Assembly (NCBI RefSeq): GCF_003173595.1
Contig: NZ_QGNZ01000002.1
Location: 1 to 64,000 of the forward strand
Origin: Pedobacter yonginensis
GTDB taxonomy: Bacteria > Bacteroidota > Bacteroidia > Sphingobacteriales > Sphingobacteriaceae
DNA length: 64,000 nucleotides
Direction of reading: 5' to 3'
Positions 44,938 to 55,373 of this stretch are shown piece by piece. The notes under the pieces are model-generated. The model was not told the DNA's origin and made no database searches. It saw only the letters and a list, made by a program, of their open reading frames with translations. A program made the position numbers and the translations under genes. The number at the start of each line of letters is the position of its first letter. Position 1 is the stretch's first letter.

Positions 44938-45705
44938 GTGCAAGTTCATACCTTATTTGAAGGAACCTATTCTGTTGATGCAACGAAAAAATTTGTTCCT
45001 TTTGATTCAACAATTCATAATTTTAAAGACAGGCCAGCTTCTCTTTTTATTAATGTTCAACCTTTTTTGGTGGAGCTAAAAAATGATTTGATTCTATTTG
45101 ACACTGGCTTGGGCTTTAGCGATGAACAGGGCGAATTAATTTTACATAAAAACATCCGCAATGCGGGATTTGACCCCACAGATGTAAGCAAGGTATTGAT
45201 GTCGCATTTACATTACGACCATTCGGGGGGTATGATTTATAAACACGCAAACGGCAAGTTAGAACTCAGTTTTCCAGATGCCGAATACGTAATCAATCGT
45301 GGAGAATGGGAAACCGCATTTAGCAGTACATCATCTTCTTATCACACCGATATTTTTGAGCACCTGCAACGCAATGCCCAATTGAAATTTATTGAGGGTG
45401 ATGGAAGTTTGGATGAATCCATAGCTTTCGAATTTACAGGCGCACATTGCCCAAATCATCAAGTATTTTTATTAACCGAAAATAGTCAGAAGGTTTTCTT
45501 CGGAGGGGATGTTTTACCAGAACCAGAAGAACTCGTAAAGAACTTTATTGCCAAATACGATTTCGACGGACGTAAAGCAATGGAACTTAGAAAAGAATTT
45601 GGCAAAAGGGCTGCCGCAGAAAACTGGGAATGTTTATTTTATCATGGTAAAAGCGCTGCAACTGGGTTCGTAGATGCCGTTGAAGGCGGTTTCAAAATCA
45701 GGTAG
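44938..45705 (+). CDS. MBL fold metallo-hydrolase
   Basis: A 255-residue metallo-beta-lactamase fold protein. SHLHYDHSGG near residue 83 is the HxHxDH motif, GAHCPNHQ near 163 and FGGDVLPEP near 185 provide the remaining ligands, and YHGKSAA lies near the end. The substrate is unknown. The start is GTG at 44938, 52 nt from the divergent recJ start; no ATG precedes the conserved TLFEGTYSVD. Confidence 0.82.
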   Translation: MQVHTLFEGTYSVDATKKFVPFDSTIHNFKDRPASLFINVQPFLVELKNDLILFDTGLGFSDEQGELILHKNIRNAGFDPTDVSKVLMSHLHYDHSGGMIYKHANGKLELSFPDAEYVINRGEWETAFSSTSSSYHTDIFEHLQRNAQLKFIEGDGSLDESIAFEFTGAHCPNHQVFLLTENSQKVFFGGDVLPEPEELVKNFIAKYDFDGRKAMELRKEFGKRAAAENWECLFYHGKSAATGFVDAVEGGFKIR

Positions 45706-45762
45706 TATCAAGATAAATTTTTGCGAATAAACATTTTGCTTTTGATTGTTACATCATAAAAA

Positions 45763-45789
45763 AAGGTTTGCCCTACTAGAGCAAACCTT
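45763..45789 (-). terminator. Terminator of the YceI gene
   Basis: 9-bp stem AAGGTTTGC (45763-45771) and GCAAACCTT (45781-45789), loop of 9 nt. On the minus strand it continues into TTTTT, so it ends the YceI transcript. Confidence 0.75.
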
Positions 45790-45812
45790 CCAAAATTCCG
45801 ATTGGGAATAAA

Positions 45813-46400
45813 TTATTTTTTAGCAACCAATTTTACTGCAAGTTCGAATTCATCGTAAATTGCTTTGTCGCCAATGCTTTCGAAGAACGATTTTGAACCA
45901 TATTTAATGTCATATTTCGTTCTATCTACTACAATTTTAGAAGCAGTTGCTGTTACTGTTCCATCAGCACCTACCGCTACTGTTGCAGGGAAAGTTAATG
46001 GTTTAGTAATGCCTTTGATGGTTAAGTTACCTGTAACCGTTACGTTTGCACCAGAACCAGTAACTTTAGTAATTACAAAGTTCGAAGTTGGGAATTTCTC
46101 AGAACCAAAGAAATCATCTGCTTTTAAGTGTCCTTCTAGTTTTGCGCTACCATCAGCATCTTTGATAGAAGTCATATCCACGATGAAACCACCACCTGTA
46201 ATGCTTTTACCATTAACGTTTAATGTACCTGATTTTAAAGCAATTGTTCCGTTGTGCGATCCTGTTACTTTTTTACCAACCCATGTAATGCTAGATTTTG
46301 TAACATCTACATTATAAGTTACTGGTTTAGTAGGGTTTTTAAAAGCTGACAATGATACTACTGCCACTAATAAAAAAATTGAGCTAATTTTTAATTTCAT
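45813..46400 (-). CDS. YceI family lipid-binding-like protein, exported
   Basis: A 195-residue protein with a signal peptide (MKLKISSIFLLVAVVSLSAF, cut near residue 20) and a lipocalin-like YceI beta-barrel; WVGKKVTGSHNGTI, FFGSEKFPTSNF and KYDIKYGS are family spots. Some YceI proteins bind isoprenoids, so a link to the polyprenyl genes is possible but not shown. The start is ATG 46400, not the TTG at 46406. Confidence 0.85.
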   Translation of the reverse strand: MKLKISSIFLLVAVVSLSAFKNPTKPVTYNVDVTKSSITWVGKKVTGSHNGTIALKSGTLNVNGKSITGGGFIVDMTSIKDADGSAKLEGHLKADDFFGSEKFPTSNFVITKVTGSGANVTVTGNLTIKGITKPLTFPATVAVGADGTVTATASKIVVDRTKYDIKYGSKSFFESIGDKAIYDEFELAVKLVAKK

Positions 46401-46586
46401 TTTCAAGTTGTTTAATTTAATAATACAAAGATAGGATTAACACTGGCCCTTTGTTATTGACCTATGTTAACTTTTTCAAAAATAATCGGTTTTATTTAAT
46501 TTCTCTCTATTGACTGCAAATCTATGAGCATGGTTTAATTGTTATCTTTCTTTCAAGAAGAAATTCAGAAACGTGCGTACACAAAA

Positions 46587-46629
46587 AATCTGCAAGCTTT
46601 ATGAAGTTGACTTCACAAACTTGCAGATT
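46587..46629 (-). terminator. Terminator of gcvP with nested hairpin
   Basis: Outer stem AATCTGCAAG (46587-46596) and CTTGCAGATT (46620-46629), with a nested TGAAGT/ACTTCA hairpin inside. On the minus strand it runs into TTTTTT. It lies about 57 nt after the gcvP stop. Confidence 0.8.
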
Positions 46630-46685
46630 GATATTTAATTAAGTGACTTGATTGACCGAAACCCTAGCAAGGGCAAATCGACAGT

Positions 46686-49562
46686 TTAAGGCACTATCTC
46701 TTCCAAATAACTTTCTACTGGTGGACAAGCACATATTAATGAGCGATCTCCATGACTATCGTTTACACGACCTACGGAAGGCCAGAACTTACGCTCTAAC
46801 ACGTAAGGAAGCGGAAATGCGGCCTTTTGACGACTGTAAGGGTGCTCCCATTCGTTAGCCGTAATTACAGAAACCGTATGAGGTGCATTTTTTAATGGAT
46901 TATCAATTCTGTCCAGAATACCTGTTTCTACATCCTTAATTTCATTTTTGATCGCAATAAGTGCATCACAGAAACGATCTAATTCATGCTTAGGCTCCGA
47001 TTCTGTTGGCTCAACCATTAAGGTGCCCGCTACCGGGAAAGAAACCGTTGGGGCGTGGAAACCGTAATCCATTAATCTTTTGGCAATATCAGTTACCTCT
47101 ATACCAAACGCTTTAAATGAACGGCAATCAAGAATCATCTCGTGTGCACAACGACCATTGGCACCTGAATAAAGCACCGGATAGTGTTGCTCTAAACGAG
47201 CTTTTATGTAGTTGGCATTTAAAATTGCGTATTTGGTTGCGTTGGTTAAGCCTTCAGCCCCCATCATGGCGATGTAAGCGTGAGAAATAATCAAGATTGA
47301 TGCAGAGCCCCAAGGCGCTGATGACACAGCTGAAATCGATTTGCCTTTGTCGATATCAATCACGGAGTGACCAGGAAGATAAGGTACTAAATGCTTTGCA
47401 ACACCAATTGGACCCATACCAGGGCCACCGCCACCGTGAGGGATACAGAAGGTTTTGTGCAGGTTTAAGTGGCAAACATCTGCACCAATATTGGCCGGAC
47501 TTGTTAAACCAACTTGAGCATTCATATTTGCACCGTCCATATAAACCTGTCCGCCATTGGCATGGATGGTTTCACAGATTTCGATAATGCTTTCTTCAAA
47601 CACACCGTGAGTTGATGGATAGGTTACCATTAAACACGATAAATTATCTTTATGCAATTCTGCTTTTGCTTTTAAATCTTCGACATCGATATTACCGTTT
47701 TCTAACGATTTAACGACAACGATTTTCATATCAGCCATAGCTGCCGATGCAGGATTTGTACCATGTGCTGATGCAGGAATTAAGGCAACGTTACGATGAA
47801 AATCGCCTCTATCGTGATGATAAGCTCTAATTACCATTAAACCTGCATACTCACCCTGGGCACCTGCGTTGGGCTGTAAACTCATGGCTGCAAAGCCTGT
47901 AATTTCACTTAACCATTTATCAAGTTCGTTAAAAACAGAATAATAACCCAATACCTGATCGGCTGGGGCAAATGGGTGTATGCGACCGAAGTGAGACCAA
48001 GTTACTGGAATCATTTCTGCGGTTGCGTTTAATTTCATGGTGCAACTTCCCAAAGCAATCATCGAGTGGCAAAGTGATAAATCTTTTGCTTCTAATGATT
48101 TAATGTAGCGCAACATTTCATGTTCTGAATGATGCGAATTAAACACTTGGTGCGTTAAATACGCAGAAGTACGTTGTAATTCGGCAGGAATAACCGTTTC
48201 TACACGTTCTACCACCTCAACCTGATCTGCCGCAACAGCCTTAACTTTGGCAAAGATTTTGGCAATCAGCGCCACATCTTCAAAAGTTGTGGTTTCATCA
48301 ACAGAAATGGTTACAATACTACCCGTATAGTTTAAATTAATTTCGTTATCAATGCAGCCCGACTTAATGCCCCCTTTTAAATCGCCCAATTCGAAGCGAA
48401 TGGTGTCAAAGTAAACTGAGCTTAATTGTTCGAAACCTAAGTTTTTTAAGGTATTGGCTAAACTAATTGCCAAGCCATGGGTGCGTTCAGCAATGGCTTT
48501 TAAGCCTTTTGGCCCGTGATAAGCAGCATAGAAGCCAGCCATAATCGCCAATAAGGCCTGTGCTGTACAGATGTTGGATGTTGCTTTATCTCTACGGATG
48601 TGTTGCTCACGAGTTTGCAAAGCCATACGTAAGGCATAATCTCCATGACTATCGATGGTTACCCCAATAATACGACCTGGAATTGAGCGTTTGTATTCGT
48701 CTTTAGTTGCAAAAAATGCCGCATGTGGGCCGCCGAAACCCATCGGAATACCGAAACGTTGCGTAGTACCTACTACAACATCTGCGCCCCATTCTCCCGG
48801 AGGAGTTAATAAGGTTAAACTTAAAATATCAGCAGCGACGGTTAATTTTATATTTTGTTGATGCAATTCTGCAGCAAAGTTTTTATAATCGAAAACTTCT
48901 CCATTACCTGCCGGATATTGAACGATTGCACCAAAGAAATCTGCTGAAGCATCGAAATCTAAATGGCTACCAATTACAATCTCAATACCGTAAGGATTAG
49001 CCCGTGTTTTTAAAATATCTATCGTTTGAGGAAAAACCAATTCAGATACAAAATATTTTTTCGCAGCTTGGTTTTTTCTGGTGCTGTATTGCATAAACAT
49101 CGCTTCTGCCGCAGCTGTTCCTTCATCTAGTAATGAAGCATTGGCAATTTCCATTCCGGTCAAGTCAATCACCATGGTTTGGAAATTTAACAGCGCTTGC
49201 AAACGGCCTTGTGCAATCTCTGCCTGATACGGCGTGTATTGCGTGTACCACCCTGGGTTTTCGAAAACATTGCGCAAGATAACGCCAGGTGTAATCGTGT
49301 CATAATAGCCTTGTCCGATAAAGCTTTTGAAAACCTTATTCAACAAAGAAGTTTGTTTCAAAGCAGCAAGATATTCTGTTTCCGATTTCGCTGCAGGCAA
49401 ATCTAAAGGCTGTTTTAACCTAATTGTTGCCGGTACAGTTTGTTCAATCAATTCATCAATAGAATTTACGCCAACGGTTTGCAACATTGCCTCAGTATCT
49501 TCCTGATTTGGCGCAATATGTCGGTTTTGAAACTCTTCTTTGTAGTGGATGTCTAAGCTCAT
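46686..49562 (-). CDS. gcvP: Glycine dehydrogenase (decarboxylating), P protein
   Basis: A 958-residue homodimer-type P protein of the glycine cleavage system. The N-terminal half opens with FQNRHIAP and the C-terminal half holds the PLP lysine in [18 protein letters not shown] near residue 705. It decarboxylates glycine and passes aminomethyl to the H protein. gcvH and gcvT are not in the window. A TACCTTTG -7 box lies 24 nt before the start. Confidence 0.97.
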   Translation of the reverse strand: MSLDIHYKEEFQNRHIAPNQEDTEAMLQTVGVNSIDELIEQTVPATIRLKQPLDLPAAKSETEYLAALKQTSLLNKVFKSFIGQGYYDTITPGVILRNVFENPGWYTQYTPYQAEIAQGRLQALLNFQTMVIDLTGMEIANASLLDEGTAAAEAMFMQYSTRKNQAAKKYFVSELVFPQTIDILKTRANPYGIEIVIGSHLDFDASADFFGAIVQYPAGNGEVFDYKNFAAELHQQNIKLTVAADILSLTLLTPPGEWGADVVVGTTQRFGIPMGFGGPHAAFFATKDEYKRSIPGRIIGVTIDSHGDYALRMALQTREQHIRRDKATSNICTAQALLAIMAGFYAAYHGPKGLKAIAERTHGLAISLANTLKNLGFEQLSSVYFDTIRFELGDLKGGIKSGCIDNEINLNYTGSIVTISVDETTTFEDVALIAKIFAKVKAVAADQVEVVERVETVIPAELQRTSAYLTHQVFNSHHSEHEMLRYIKSLEAKDLSLCHSMIALGSCTMKLNATAEMIPVTWSHFGRIHPFAPADQVLGYYSVFNELDKWLSEITGFAAMSLQPNAGAQGEYAGLMVIRAYHHDRGDFHRNVALIPASAHGTNPASAAMADMKIVVVKSLENGNIDVEDLKAKAELHKDNLSCLMVTYPSTHGVFEESIIEICETIHANGGQVYMDGANMNAQVGLTSPANIGADVCHLNLHKTFCIPHGGGGPGMGPIGVAKHLVPYLPGHSVIDIDKGKSISAVSSAPWGSASILIISHAYIAMMGAEGLTNATKYAILNANYIKARLEQHYPVLYSGANGRCAHEMILDCRSFKAFGIEVTDIAKRLMDYGFHAPTVSFPVAGTLMVEPTESEPKHELDRFCDALIAIKNEIKDVETGILDRIDNPLKNAPHTVSVITANEWEHPYSRQKAAFPLPYVLERKFWPSVGRVNDSHGDRSLICACPPVESYLEEIVP

Positions 49563-49585
49563 GCGGTGTGAATAATAAGATGCCG

Positions 49586-49593
49586 CAAAGGTA
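49586..49593 (-). promoter_or_regulatory. -7 promoter element of gcvP
   Basis: Minus strand TACCTTTG, an exact TAnnTTTG match, 24 nt before the start codon. No TTG lies at the normal -33 distance. Confidence 0.45.
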
Positions 49594-49732
49594 GGAAATT
49601 ACCAACGCTTTTTTGCCATAAAAGACTGTAAAAAACATGTGGAGGTTGGCACTTTGATTGTCGATTTTACTACCGAATTACAATTGGGCAAAATCAAACA
49701 TTTGCATCGGTCTTCATCTATGATAAATTGGC

Positions 49733-50296
49733 TTAATTTTGAACTTTCCAACCTTCATCTTTACTCAATTTAAGTTTATACGTTTTGGTAATGAAGTTGC
49801 TATTTTCATTTGCATTCTTATCAAATGGAGAAAAATCAGTATTTACTTTTTTTAATGATACGGTTACTTTTGCGGTGCTCGAATTAACCTGAGAAAAATC
49901 TACTGGCTTTTCATCTGATAAAAGATATTCGACAACCTTAACCGTTGCTTTGTCGTTCTCTTGTTTTAAAACCAGCGGACTCGCCTTTTCTGTTAATGTA
50001 ATTTGATAAACGAAACTACTGTCTTTGGATAAAAATTTCTTTTTTGCCTCTTTTAAAGTGATTGAAACCAGACCTTTATCTTCCAATGTACGGTACTTAC
50101 CCAACTCCACTTTATCACTTGTACTGCTAAATTTCATTTCGCCAAAATCAAAGCGTGCCGTTTTATATTCAGGATTGGCTTTAAGAAAATCGGTAATCAC
50201 TTCGCCTGCCTCGCTTTGGTTGATGGTAGTTTTGTTTTTACAGGCTACAAGGCCAATCAAAATAAACGTTAGAATATAGAAAGAGAATTTTTTCAT
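49733..50296 (-). CDS. Hypothetical lipoprotein
   Basis: A 187-residue protein. The signal ends in GLVAC, so the mature N-terminal cysteine is residue 19. The mature part is charged with alternating beta strands (VVEYLLSDEKPVDF, AKVTVSLKKV) and no known motif. I do not recognise the family. It stands alone between the EamA and gcvP genes on the same strand. Confidence 0.65.
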   Translation of the reverse strand: MKKFSFYILTFILIGLVACKNKTTINQSEAGEVITDFLKANPEYKTARFDFGEMKFSSTSDKVELGKYRTLEDKGLVSITLKEAKKKFLSKDSSFVYQITLTEKASPLVLKQENDKATVKVVEYLLSDEKPVDFSQVNSSTAKVTVSLKKVNTDFSPFDKNANENSNFITKTYKLKLSKDEGWKVQN

Positions 50297-50384
50297 TGGA
50301 GTAGTTTATGCTTTTTTAAAGATATTTATTTTTCTGATATGTTACACTGCCGAACCTTATTTATAAACAATTTCTGCCGATTCC

Positions 50385-51290
50385 TTAAGCCTGCTGCTTA
50401 GTGTTCATTTTCAAATATTTGAGATTTGGGATAACCATTGCAGATAAAATTATGGTTACACCTACCCATCTTAAAAAAGACACCTGTTCTTGCAACACAA
50501 AGCCAGCCATCATTACCGCTACAGGTAATTCTGCCGCGCTCAAAATAGAACTTAATGCCGTTCCAATTCGCGGTACACCTTCTGCATAAAACAAGGGTGG
50601 AATTACCGTGCCAAAAACAGCAATTATTAATCCCCATTTTAAGAGTGAACCATTGAGCGATCCATCAAAAAGAAAAGTTGGTGGAAACAATAGGAAGATT
50701 AACAAACAAGCACCCGTTATCATAAGAGCACTTTTTTGTAGTGGAGGATATTCGGTTCCTAATCTTCCATTCAACAACAAAAAACCTGCATAGGAAATTG
50801 CAGCCAATAGGCCGAAGCCGATGCCTTTTAAACTCATGGTTTGGATGCTGGTTTCTGCCATTCCACTTGCTAGAATAGTACCACCTAAAACCAAAATGAT
50901 GGCTAAGAACTGTAAACCAGACGGTTGCTTTTTAAAAATGATGTACTCCATTAAAATGCTCATCCAAATAAACTGCATCAACAAAATAATGGCTACAGAG
51001 TTTGGTACCAACTTCACACATTGGTAGTAAAATACGCTGACTAAACCCGTACAGGTTCCCGCCAAAATCATTTTCCACCAAGGGGTTTTAATGATGGTTT
51101 CTTTCGATTTATAACGCGTTGTTCTGGTTTGAAAAAAAAATAAAACCCATAAAATTACAGCACCAAAAAAGGCTTGGGCGCCGGTTACATCCCCCAGGGT
51201 ATAACCATCATGGTAAGCCAGCTTTACAAAGGTAGATAGGATGCCGAAACTACAGGCACCAAAAAAAACAAGAAGAATTCCTTTCAACAT
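50385..51290 (-). CDS. EamA/DMT superfamily transporter
   Basis: A 301-residue membrane protein with ten hydrophobic helices in two EamA repeats. The first ends near PNSVAIILLMQFIWM and the second near GTALSSILSAAELPVAVMM. It probably exports or imports a small metabolite; the substrate cannot be read from the sequence. It follows pdxJ by 104 nt on the same strand. Confidence 0.83.
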   Translation of the reverse strand: MLKGILLVFFGACSFGILSTFVKLAYHDGYTLGDVTGAQAFFGAVILWVLFFFQTRTTRYKSKETIIKTPWWKMILAGTCTGLVSVFYYQCVKLVPNSVAIILLMQFIWMSILMEYIIFKKQPSGLQFLAIILVLGGTILASGMAETSIQTMSLKGIGFGLLAAISYAGFLLLNGRLGTEYPPLQKSALMITGACLLIFLLFPPTFLFDGSLNGSLLKWGLIIAVFGTVIPPLFYAEGVPRIGTALSSILSAAELPVAVMMAGFVLQEQVSFLRWVGVTIILSAMVIPNLKYLKMNTKQQA

Positions 51291-51394
51291 TCAAATAGAG
51301 TCAAGTGTAGGGCGCATTACAACAAACAATTAGATTGGCAGCTTAAGTTTGATCGCCTAATGTGCATTAGCATTACTCAAACATCTGCTTCGGT

Positions 51395-52111
51395 TTAGTT
51401 AAGTTGTTGCAAATATTTTTGAATGGTGGTTTCTAAGCCCAAATAGAGTGCATCACTAATTAGCGCATGCCCAATGGAAACCTCCAATAAACCCGGAATA
51501 CCTTGAGCGAAGTAATGCAGATTATGCAAATCTAAATCATGCCCCGCATTTATACCTAAGCCCAAACGATTGGCGTGGTGGGCAGCGGCGATGTAGTTTA
51601 CAATGGCTTTTTCTCGATCGGCAAAGTAGTTCTGGGCATAAGCTTCCGTATAAAGTTCGATTCTATCAGTACCGGTTTCTGCCGCGCCTTCAATCATTTC
51701 CACTACGGGATCAACAAAAATTGAAACTCTTATGCCTTCCTTTTGAAAAACGAAAACCATTTCCTTTAAATAGTCTTTATGCTTTCGGGTATCCCAACCA
51801 TGGTTGGAGGTAATTTGGCCTTCAGCATCGGGCACCAAAGTAACTTGTGCTGGCTTGTTTGCCAATACTAAATCGACAAATTTATCTTCCTTGCAATTGC
51901 CTTCAATGTTAAACTCGGTAGCAATAACCGCTTTTAGATCGTAAACATCCTGATAACGAATATGGCGTTCGTCAGGGCGTGGATGCACCGTAATGCCTTG
52001 TGCTCCAAAACGTTCACAATCCAATGCAACCTTAACTAAATCAGGATTATTACCGCCCCTGCTGTTGCGAAGCGTAGCAATTTTATTGATGTTAACCGAT
52101 AATTTTGTCAT
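51395..52111 (-). CDS. pdxJ: Pyridoxine 5'-phosphate synthase
   Basis: A 238-residue TIM-barrel enzyme. [18 protein letters not shown] opens the protein, [13 protein letters not shown] near residue 37 and [11 protein letters not shown] near 195 are family motifs. It condenses 1-deoxyxylulose 5-phosphate with 3-amino-2-oxopropyl phosphate in vitamin B6 synthesis. A TATCTTTG -7 box (52116-52123) is 5 nt before the ATG, so the transcript would be nearly leaderless. Confidence 0.95.
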   Translation of the reverse strand: MTKLSVNINKIATLRNSRGGNNPDLVKVALDCERFGAQGITVHPRPDERHIRYQDVYDLKAVIATEFNIEGNCKEDKFVDLVLANKPAQVTLVPDAEGQITSNHGWDTRKHKDYLKEMVFVFQKEGIRVSIFVDPVVEMIEGAAETGTDRIELYTEAYAQNYFADREKAIVNYIAAAHHANRLGLGINAGHDLDLHNLHYFAQGIPGLLEVSIGHALISDALYLGLETTIQKYLQQLN

Positions 52112-52115
52112 TCGA

Positions 52116-52123
52116 CAAAGATA
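52116..52123 (-). promoter_or_regulatory. -7 promoter element of pdxJ
   Basis: Minus strand TATCTTTG, an exact TAnnTTTG match, 5 nt before the ATG. The close distance implies a leaderless or very short-leader transcript. Confidence 0.4.
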
Positions 52124-52180
52124 AGGCTTTTGGCTTTGTTAATCTGAAACCCTAAATAAATTTTAATTTTTTACTCATAT

Positions 52181-53830
52181 TTGGAAAAAACATTATTGAA
52201 GTTGAAAGACCAAATTATTTACAAAATTTTAATTGCTGTAATCATTGCAGTAAGTGCATTGGCCTTGTTTGGTGGAATTATGGAGCCCGATTCTGCGCTC
52301 TATGCCTCTATTGCCAAAAGCATGGTATTGAGAAATGATTACGTTAACCTTTACGTTCGTGGTGCAGATTGGCTAGATAAACCACATTTAACTTTTTGGT
52401 TGGCTGCTCTATTTTTTAAGATTTTTGGGATCTCTACCTTTGCCTATAAACTGCCCTCGTTCTTGTTCGGTTTGCTTGGTGCTTGGTATATTTATAAACT
52501 GGCCAAGGATATTTACAATGAAAAAATTGGGCTACTGAGTTCGTTAATTTTTTTAAGTGCCCTACATATACTGATTTCTACATTTGATGTGCGCGCAGAA
52601 GTGTACATCACCACCTTCACCTTTGCTGCAATTTATCATTATTATAAGGCACATCAAGGTTCTTTCTGGCATATCATAATAGGCTCGTTATCTGCAGCAT
52701 GTGCCATTATGATAAAGGGTATTTTTGTTTTGATTCCAGTTTTTGGTGGCTTTATTTTATACTGGCTCTTAACCAAGCAATTTAAGCAACTCTTAAAACC
52801 CAAATGGTGGTTGGCGGTTTTGCTGATTTTGATTTTCATTATTCCAGAACTTTATACCTTATACGTGCAATTTGATCTCCATCCAGAAAAGGTAATGTTT
52901 GGACGAACGGGTGTTTCCGGAATTAAATTTTTCTTTTGGGACAGTCAGTTTGGGCGATTTTTTAATACGGGGCCAATAAAAGGAAGAGGAGATGTTTCCT
53001 TTTTCTTACACACTACCCTTTGGGCATTTTTACCTTGGTCGGTTCTGTTTTATGCGGCAGTGCTTAGCTTATTCAAAAAGAAAAACAGGGTTGTTTTACC
53101 GAAAGAAAGTATTTTTATTTGGCTGAGTGCAGGCATAACCTTCCTTTTATTTTCACTTTCGAAGTTTCAATTGCCGCACTACATTTTAATTATTTTGCCT
53201 CAGTTTGCAATAATCACAGCGCTTTACCTCAATCGGTTGGGAGGGAGAAGTTTAAATGTGTTTTTTTACATACAAAGTGTACTGGCCATTTTATTTGTGC
53301 TCGCTATTATTGGCATTAATTACTACGCACAATTCAAATTTACCATTCTTGCACCCGTTGTAGCTGTAGCAACTTTAATTATGCTATCGTTTCGATTGCC
53401 GAATCTCAAAAACTTAATCGTTAGAAGTGTAGCCTCAGCAGCTTTAGTGATGATTTTTCTTTCCTGCTTTTTTTACCCCACGTTGCTTAAATATGAATCT
53501 GGCAGGGAAGCTGGAAATTGGCTAAAGGAGCATTACCCAAATGCAAAAGCATCGGTGCTAATGTATCCCGATTCTTATTCTTTTGATTTTTATGCTAAGG
53601 GAGAGGCAAAATATTTTTGGAACTATGAGGCGCTAAAGAAATCCAAAAGCGACCCGAACTTAGTTGTTTACGTTTCTGAAACTGAACTAAAAACATTAAA
53701 GACCGAATATCATGCAGAAGTACTGAAATCATTTGATTACTACCACCTTACAAAACTTACGGGAAAGTTTTTAAATGCCAAAAAACGTCCACAGGTTTTG
53801 GAGCGTTTTTATTTGATTAAAATACATTAG
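52181..53830 (+). CDS. GT39/ArnT-like glycosyltransferase
   Basis: A 549-residue integral membrane protein with about ten to twelve helices. After the first helix comes IMEPDSALYASIAKSMV with the catalytic acidic residues, then WLDKPHLTFWLAALF, both typical of the PMT/ArnT family. Such enzymes move sugars from polyprenyl-phosphate donors. The start is TTG at 52181; no ATG is available upstream. GtrA follows after 1 nt, suggesting a flippase-transferase pair. Confidence 0.82.
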   Translation: MEKTLLKLKDQIIYKILIAVIIAVSALALFGGIMEPDSALYASIAKSMVLRNDYVNLYVRGADWLDKPHLTFWLAALFFKIFGISTFAYKLPSFLFGLLGAWYIYKLAKDIYNEKIGLLSSLIFLSALHILISTFDVRAEVYITTFTFAAIYHYYKAHQGSFWHIIIGSLSAACAIMIKGIFVLIPVFGGFILYWLLTKQFKQLLKPKWWLAVLLILIFIIPELYTLYVQFDLHPEKVMFGRTGVSGIKFFFWDSQFGRFFNTGPIKGRGDVSFFLHTTLWAFLPWSVLFYAAVLSLFKKKNRVVLPKESIFIWLSAGITFLLFSLSKFQLPHYILIILPQFAIITALYLNRLGGRSLNVFFYIQSVLAILFVLAIIGINYYAQFKFTILAPVVAVATLIMLSFRLPNLKNLIVRSVASAALVMIFLSCFFYPTLLKYESGREAGNWLKEHYPNAKASVLMYPDSYSFDFYAKGEAKYFWNYEALKKSKSDPNLVVYVSETELKTLKTEYHAEVLKSFDYYHLTKLTGKFLNAKKRPQVLERFYLIKIH

Positions 53831-53831
53831 T

Positions 53832-54212
53832 ATGGATTTGATCTTACGTATTCTAAAATTCGGGTTAACTGGCCTATTCGGAATGGCTATCGATTTCGGT
53901 GCAACTTGGCTTTTTAAAGAAAAAATTAAGGTAAACAAGTATGTGGCCAATGCCATTGGCTTTAGCCTTGCCGTAACCAACAACTATTTAATCAACAGAA
54001 TCTGGACTTTCCAAAGCACCAACGCACATTGGGGAACTGAATTTAGCAAATTTTTAGTGGTTAGTTTAATTGGTTTAGGTCTAAACACAATTATAATCTA
54101 CTTATTTCACCAACGTAAAAATGGGGCCAACTTTTACGTAGCCAAATTTTTTGCCATTATAATTGTGTTTGTTTGGAATTTCTTGGCCAATATGCTATTT
54201 ACCTTTAAGTAG
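53832..54212 (+). CDS. GtrA family membrane protein
   Basis: A 126-residue protein with four helices. FGLTGLFGMAIDFGATWL, NNYLINRIWTF near residue 50 and VFVWNFLANMLFTFK at the end are the GtrA signature. GtrA proteins are thought to move polyprenyl-linked sugars across the membrane. Its neighbour GT39 would use such a donor. Its 3' end overlaps a small minus-strand gene by 8 nt. Confidence 0.85.
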   Translation: MDLILRILKFGLTGLFGMAIDFGATWLFKEKIKVNKYVANAIGFSLAVTNNYLINRIWTFQSTNAHWGTEFSKFLVVSLIGLGLNTIIIYLFHQRKNGANFYVAKFFAIIIVFVWNFLANMLFTFK

Positions 54213-54327
54213 CGTTTTTACCAATAAAATAGAATACAATAAGCCAAATTATTCCTTTAATTAGGAAGAATAAGAACCCCACTACGCCTACCCGCCTAAA
54301 CCACAGTTTTAACTTTTCTTTGTCCAT
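54205..54327 (-). CDS. Small membrane protein, 40 residues
   Basis: An ATG-to-TAA frame of 40 codons. A basic, amphipathic start (MDKEKLKLWFRRVG) is followed by one hydrophobic helix (about 13-36) with GFLFFLIKGIIWLIVFYF and a short polar end. The layout is like that of small Bacteroidota membrane proteins. It is convergent with gtrA and overlaps its last 8 nt. Function unknown. Confidence 0.6.
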   Translation of the reverse strand: MDKEKLKLWFRRVGVVGFLFFLIKGIIWLIVFYFIGKNAT

Positions 54328-54391
54328 TGAGCCGTTTGGTAAAGATAAATGATTTGCGCTTAATTAGAAAGGTTTTAAATAAGGAATTGAA

Positions 54392-54787
54392 TTACTTTTT
54401 CATCATAATCTTCAAGCGAGATAATCTATTGACGGCCTCATCGGCAATGAATTTGTGAACCTTGTAGTCATGATAGCGTGCATTCATACAAAGGCCGAAT
54501 AACCAATTATAGAGTTGAAAGGCCGAATCGCCCAACTCCGCTCTAACCAAGTTAATAGTCGCTGTGTGTTTACTTGGCTTATTTTTGGTGCCTTTGTAAT
54601 CACCATTATAATATTCATCAAAAGTGTTGTAAACAAAACCAGCTATTATTTTTGGAAACACCTCATATTGAACTAAATGTAACGCCGAATAGAACGCGGT
54701 AGTTACAACCCAATCGCAATAATCTCCGTGGGAGTGAAGGAAATTACATGCATCTTCATTATGTTTTGCATGTGCTTTTTTATCCAT
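54392..54787 (-). CDS. HEPN-like helical protein
   Basis: A 131-residue all-helical protein. DWVVTTAFYSALHLVQYEV near residue 26 and ARYHDYKVH near residue 104 look like the two halves of a HEPN-type fold, with an intervening SKHTATINLVR. Classical catalytic HEPN has Rx4-6H; here R and H lie close together, so RNase activity is uncertain. I place the start at ATG 54787, which overlaps the upstream gene's 3' end by 8 nt. The pair behaves like a co-translated module. Confidence 0.55.
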   Translation of the reverse strand: MDKKAHAKHNEDACNFLHSHGDYCDWVVTTAFYSALHLVQYEVFPKIIAGFVYNTFDEYYNGDYKGTKNKPSKHTATINLVRAELGDSAFQLYNWLFGLCMNARYHDYKVHKFIADEAVNRLSRLKIMMKK

Positions 54788-55253
54788 TAGCAACAGGTTT
54801 CATTAGCCCAAAAAAGCCATCAGCTAATAAGGCATCGTTGTTAAGGCCTCCATCATTATAAGTTATAGAAAATGATATGCGATAATCGTCAGATCTACTT
54901 TGTTTTTCTATTGAGTGCGTTATTGAATAAACCTGCAACAATTTGTCGTCCAAAAAGGTAGCGATTGGAACAGTCAGTATCACAGATAAGGCATTAGGTC
55001 GTTCCAGTTTAATAAACGCTCCGTTAACCCTTAACTCTAATTTACGAAATTGAGAAATTACTTCTTTGATGTAATTAATTGTGTTAGCTATATTGGTTTT
55101 TAGTCTTAATTCAAACTGTTTCCTGTCATCAATTCCTCGCTCCGACCAACCAGTTTGATAAGCACTAAGCATTTCATCGACATCATTCTTCAATGAATCT
55201 TCTAAATTGTCAATATTAAAATCTTGATTATTATTCACGATAATTACCGGCAC
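54780..55253 (-). CDS. Hypothetical protein, partner of HEPN-like gene
   Basis: A 157-residue protein I do not recognise. The first half is polar and helical (about 14-75, possible coiled coil), the second half has beta strands (LSVILTVPIATFLDD, YRISFSITYNDGG) that end in a small open sheet. No signal or membrane helix. The start is GTG at 55253 or 55238. It overlaps the HEPN-like gene and probably forms a complex with it; whether it is an antitoxin, sensor or enzyme cannot be said. Confidence 0.55.
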   Translation of the reverse strand: MPVIIVNNNQDFNIDNLEDSLKNDVDEMLSAYQTGWSERGIDDRKQFELRLKTNIANTINYIKEVISQFRKLELRVNGAFIKLERPNALSVILTVPIATFLDDKLLQVYSITHSIEKQSRSDDYRISFSITYNDGGLNNDALLADGFFGLMKPVANG

Positions 55254-55373
55254 TAACTAATGCTATAGATAACAGACTATATTTCAGCTTCTTTAACTCT
55301 TACAAATGTAAACCTTAAATTTCTCAAAAGCAAATCAAAGGGAGACTACAAAAGCTGATCAAAAATAAAAAAC

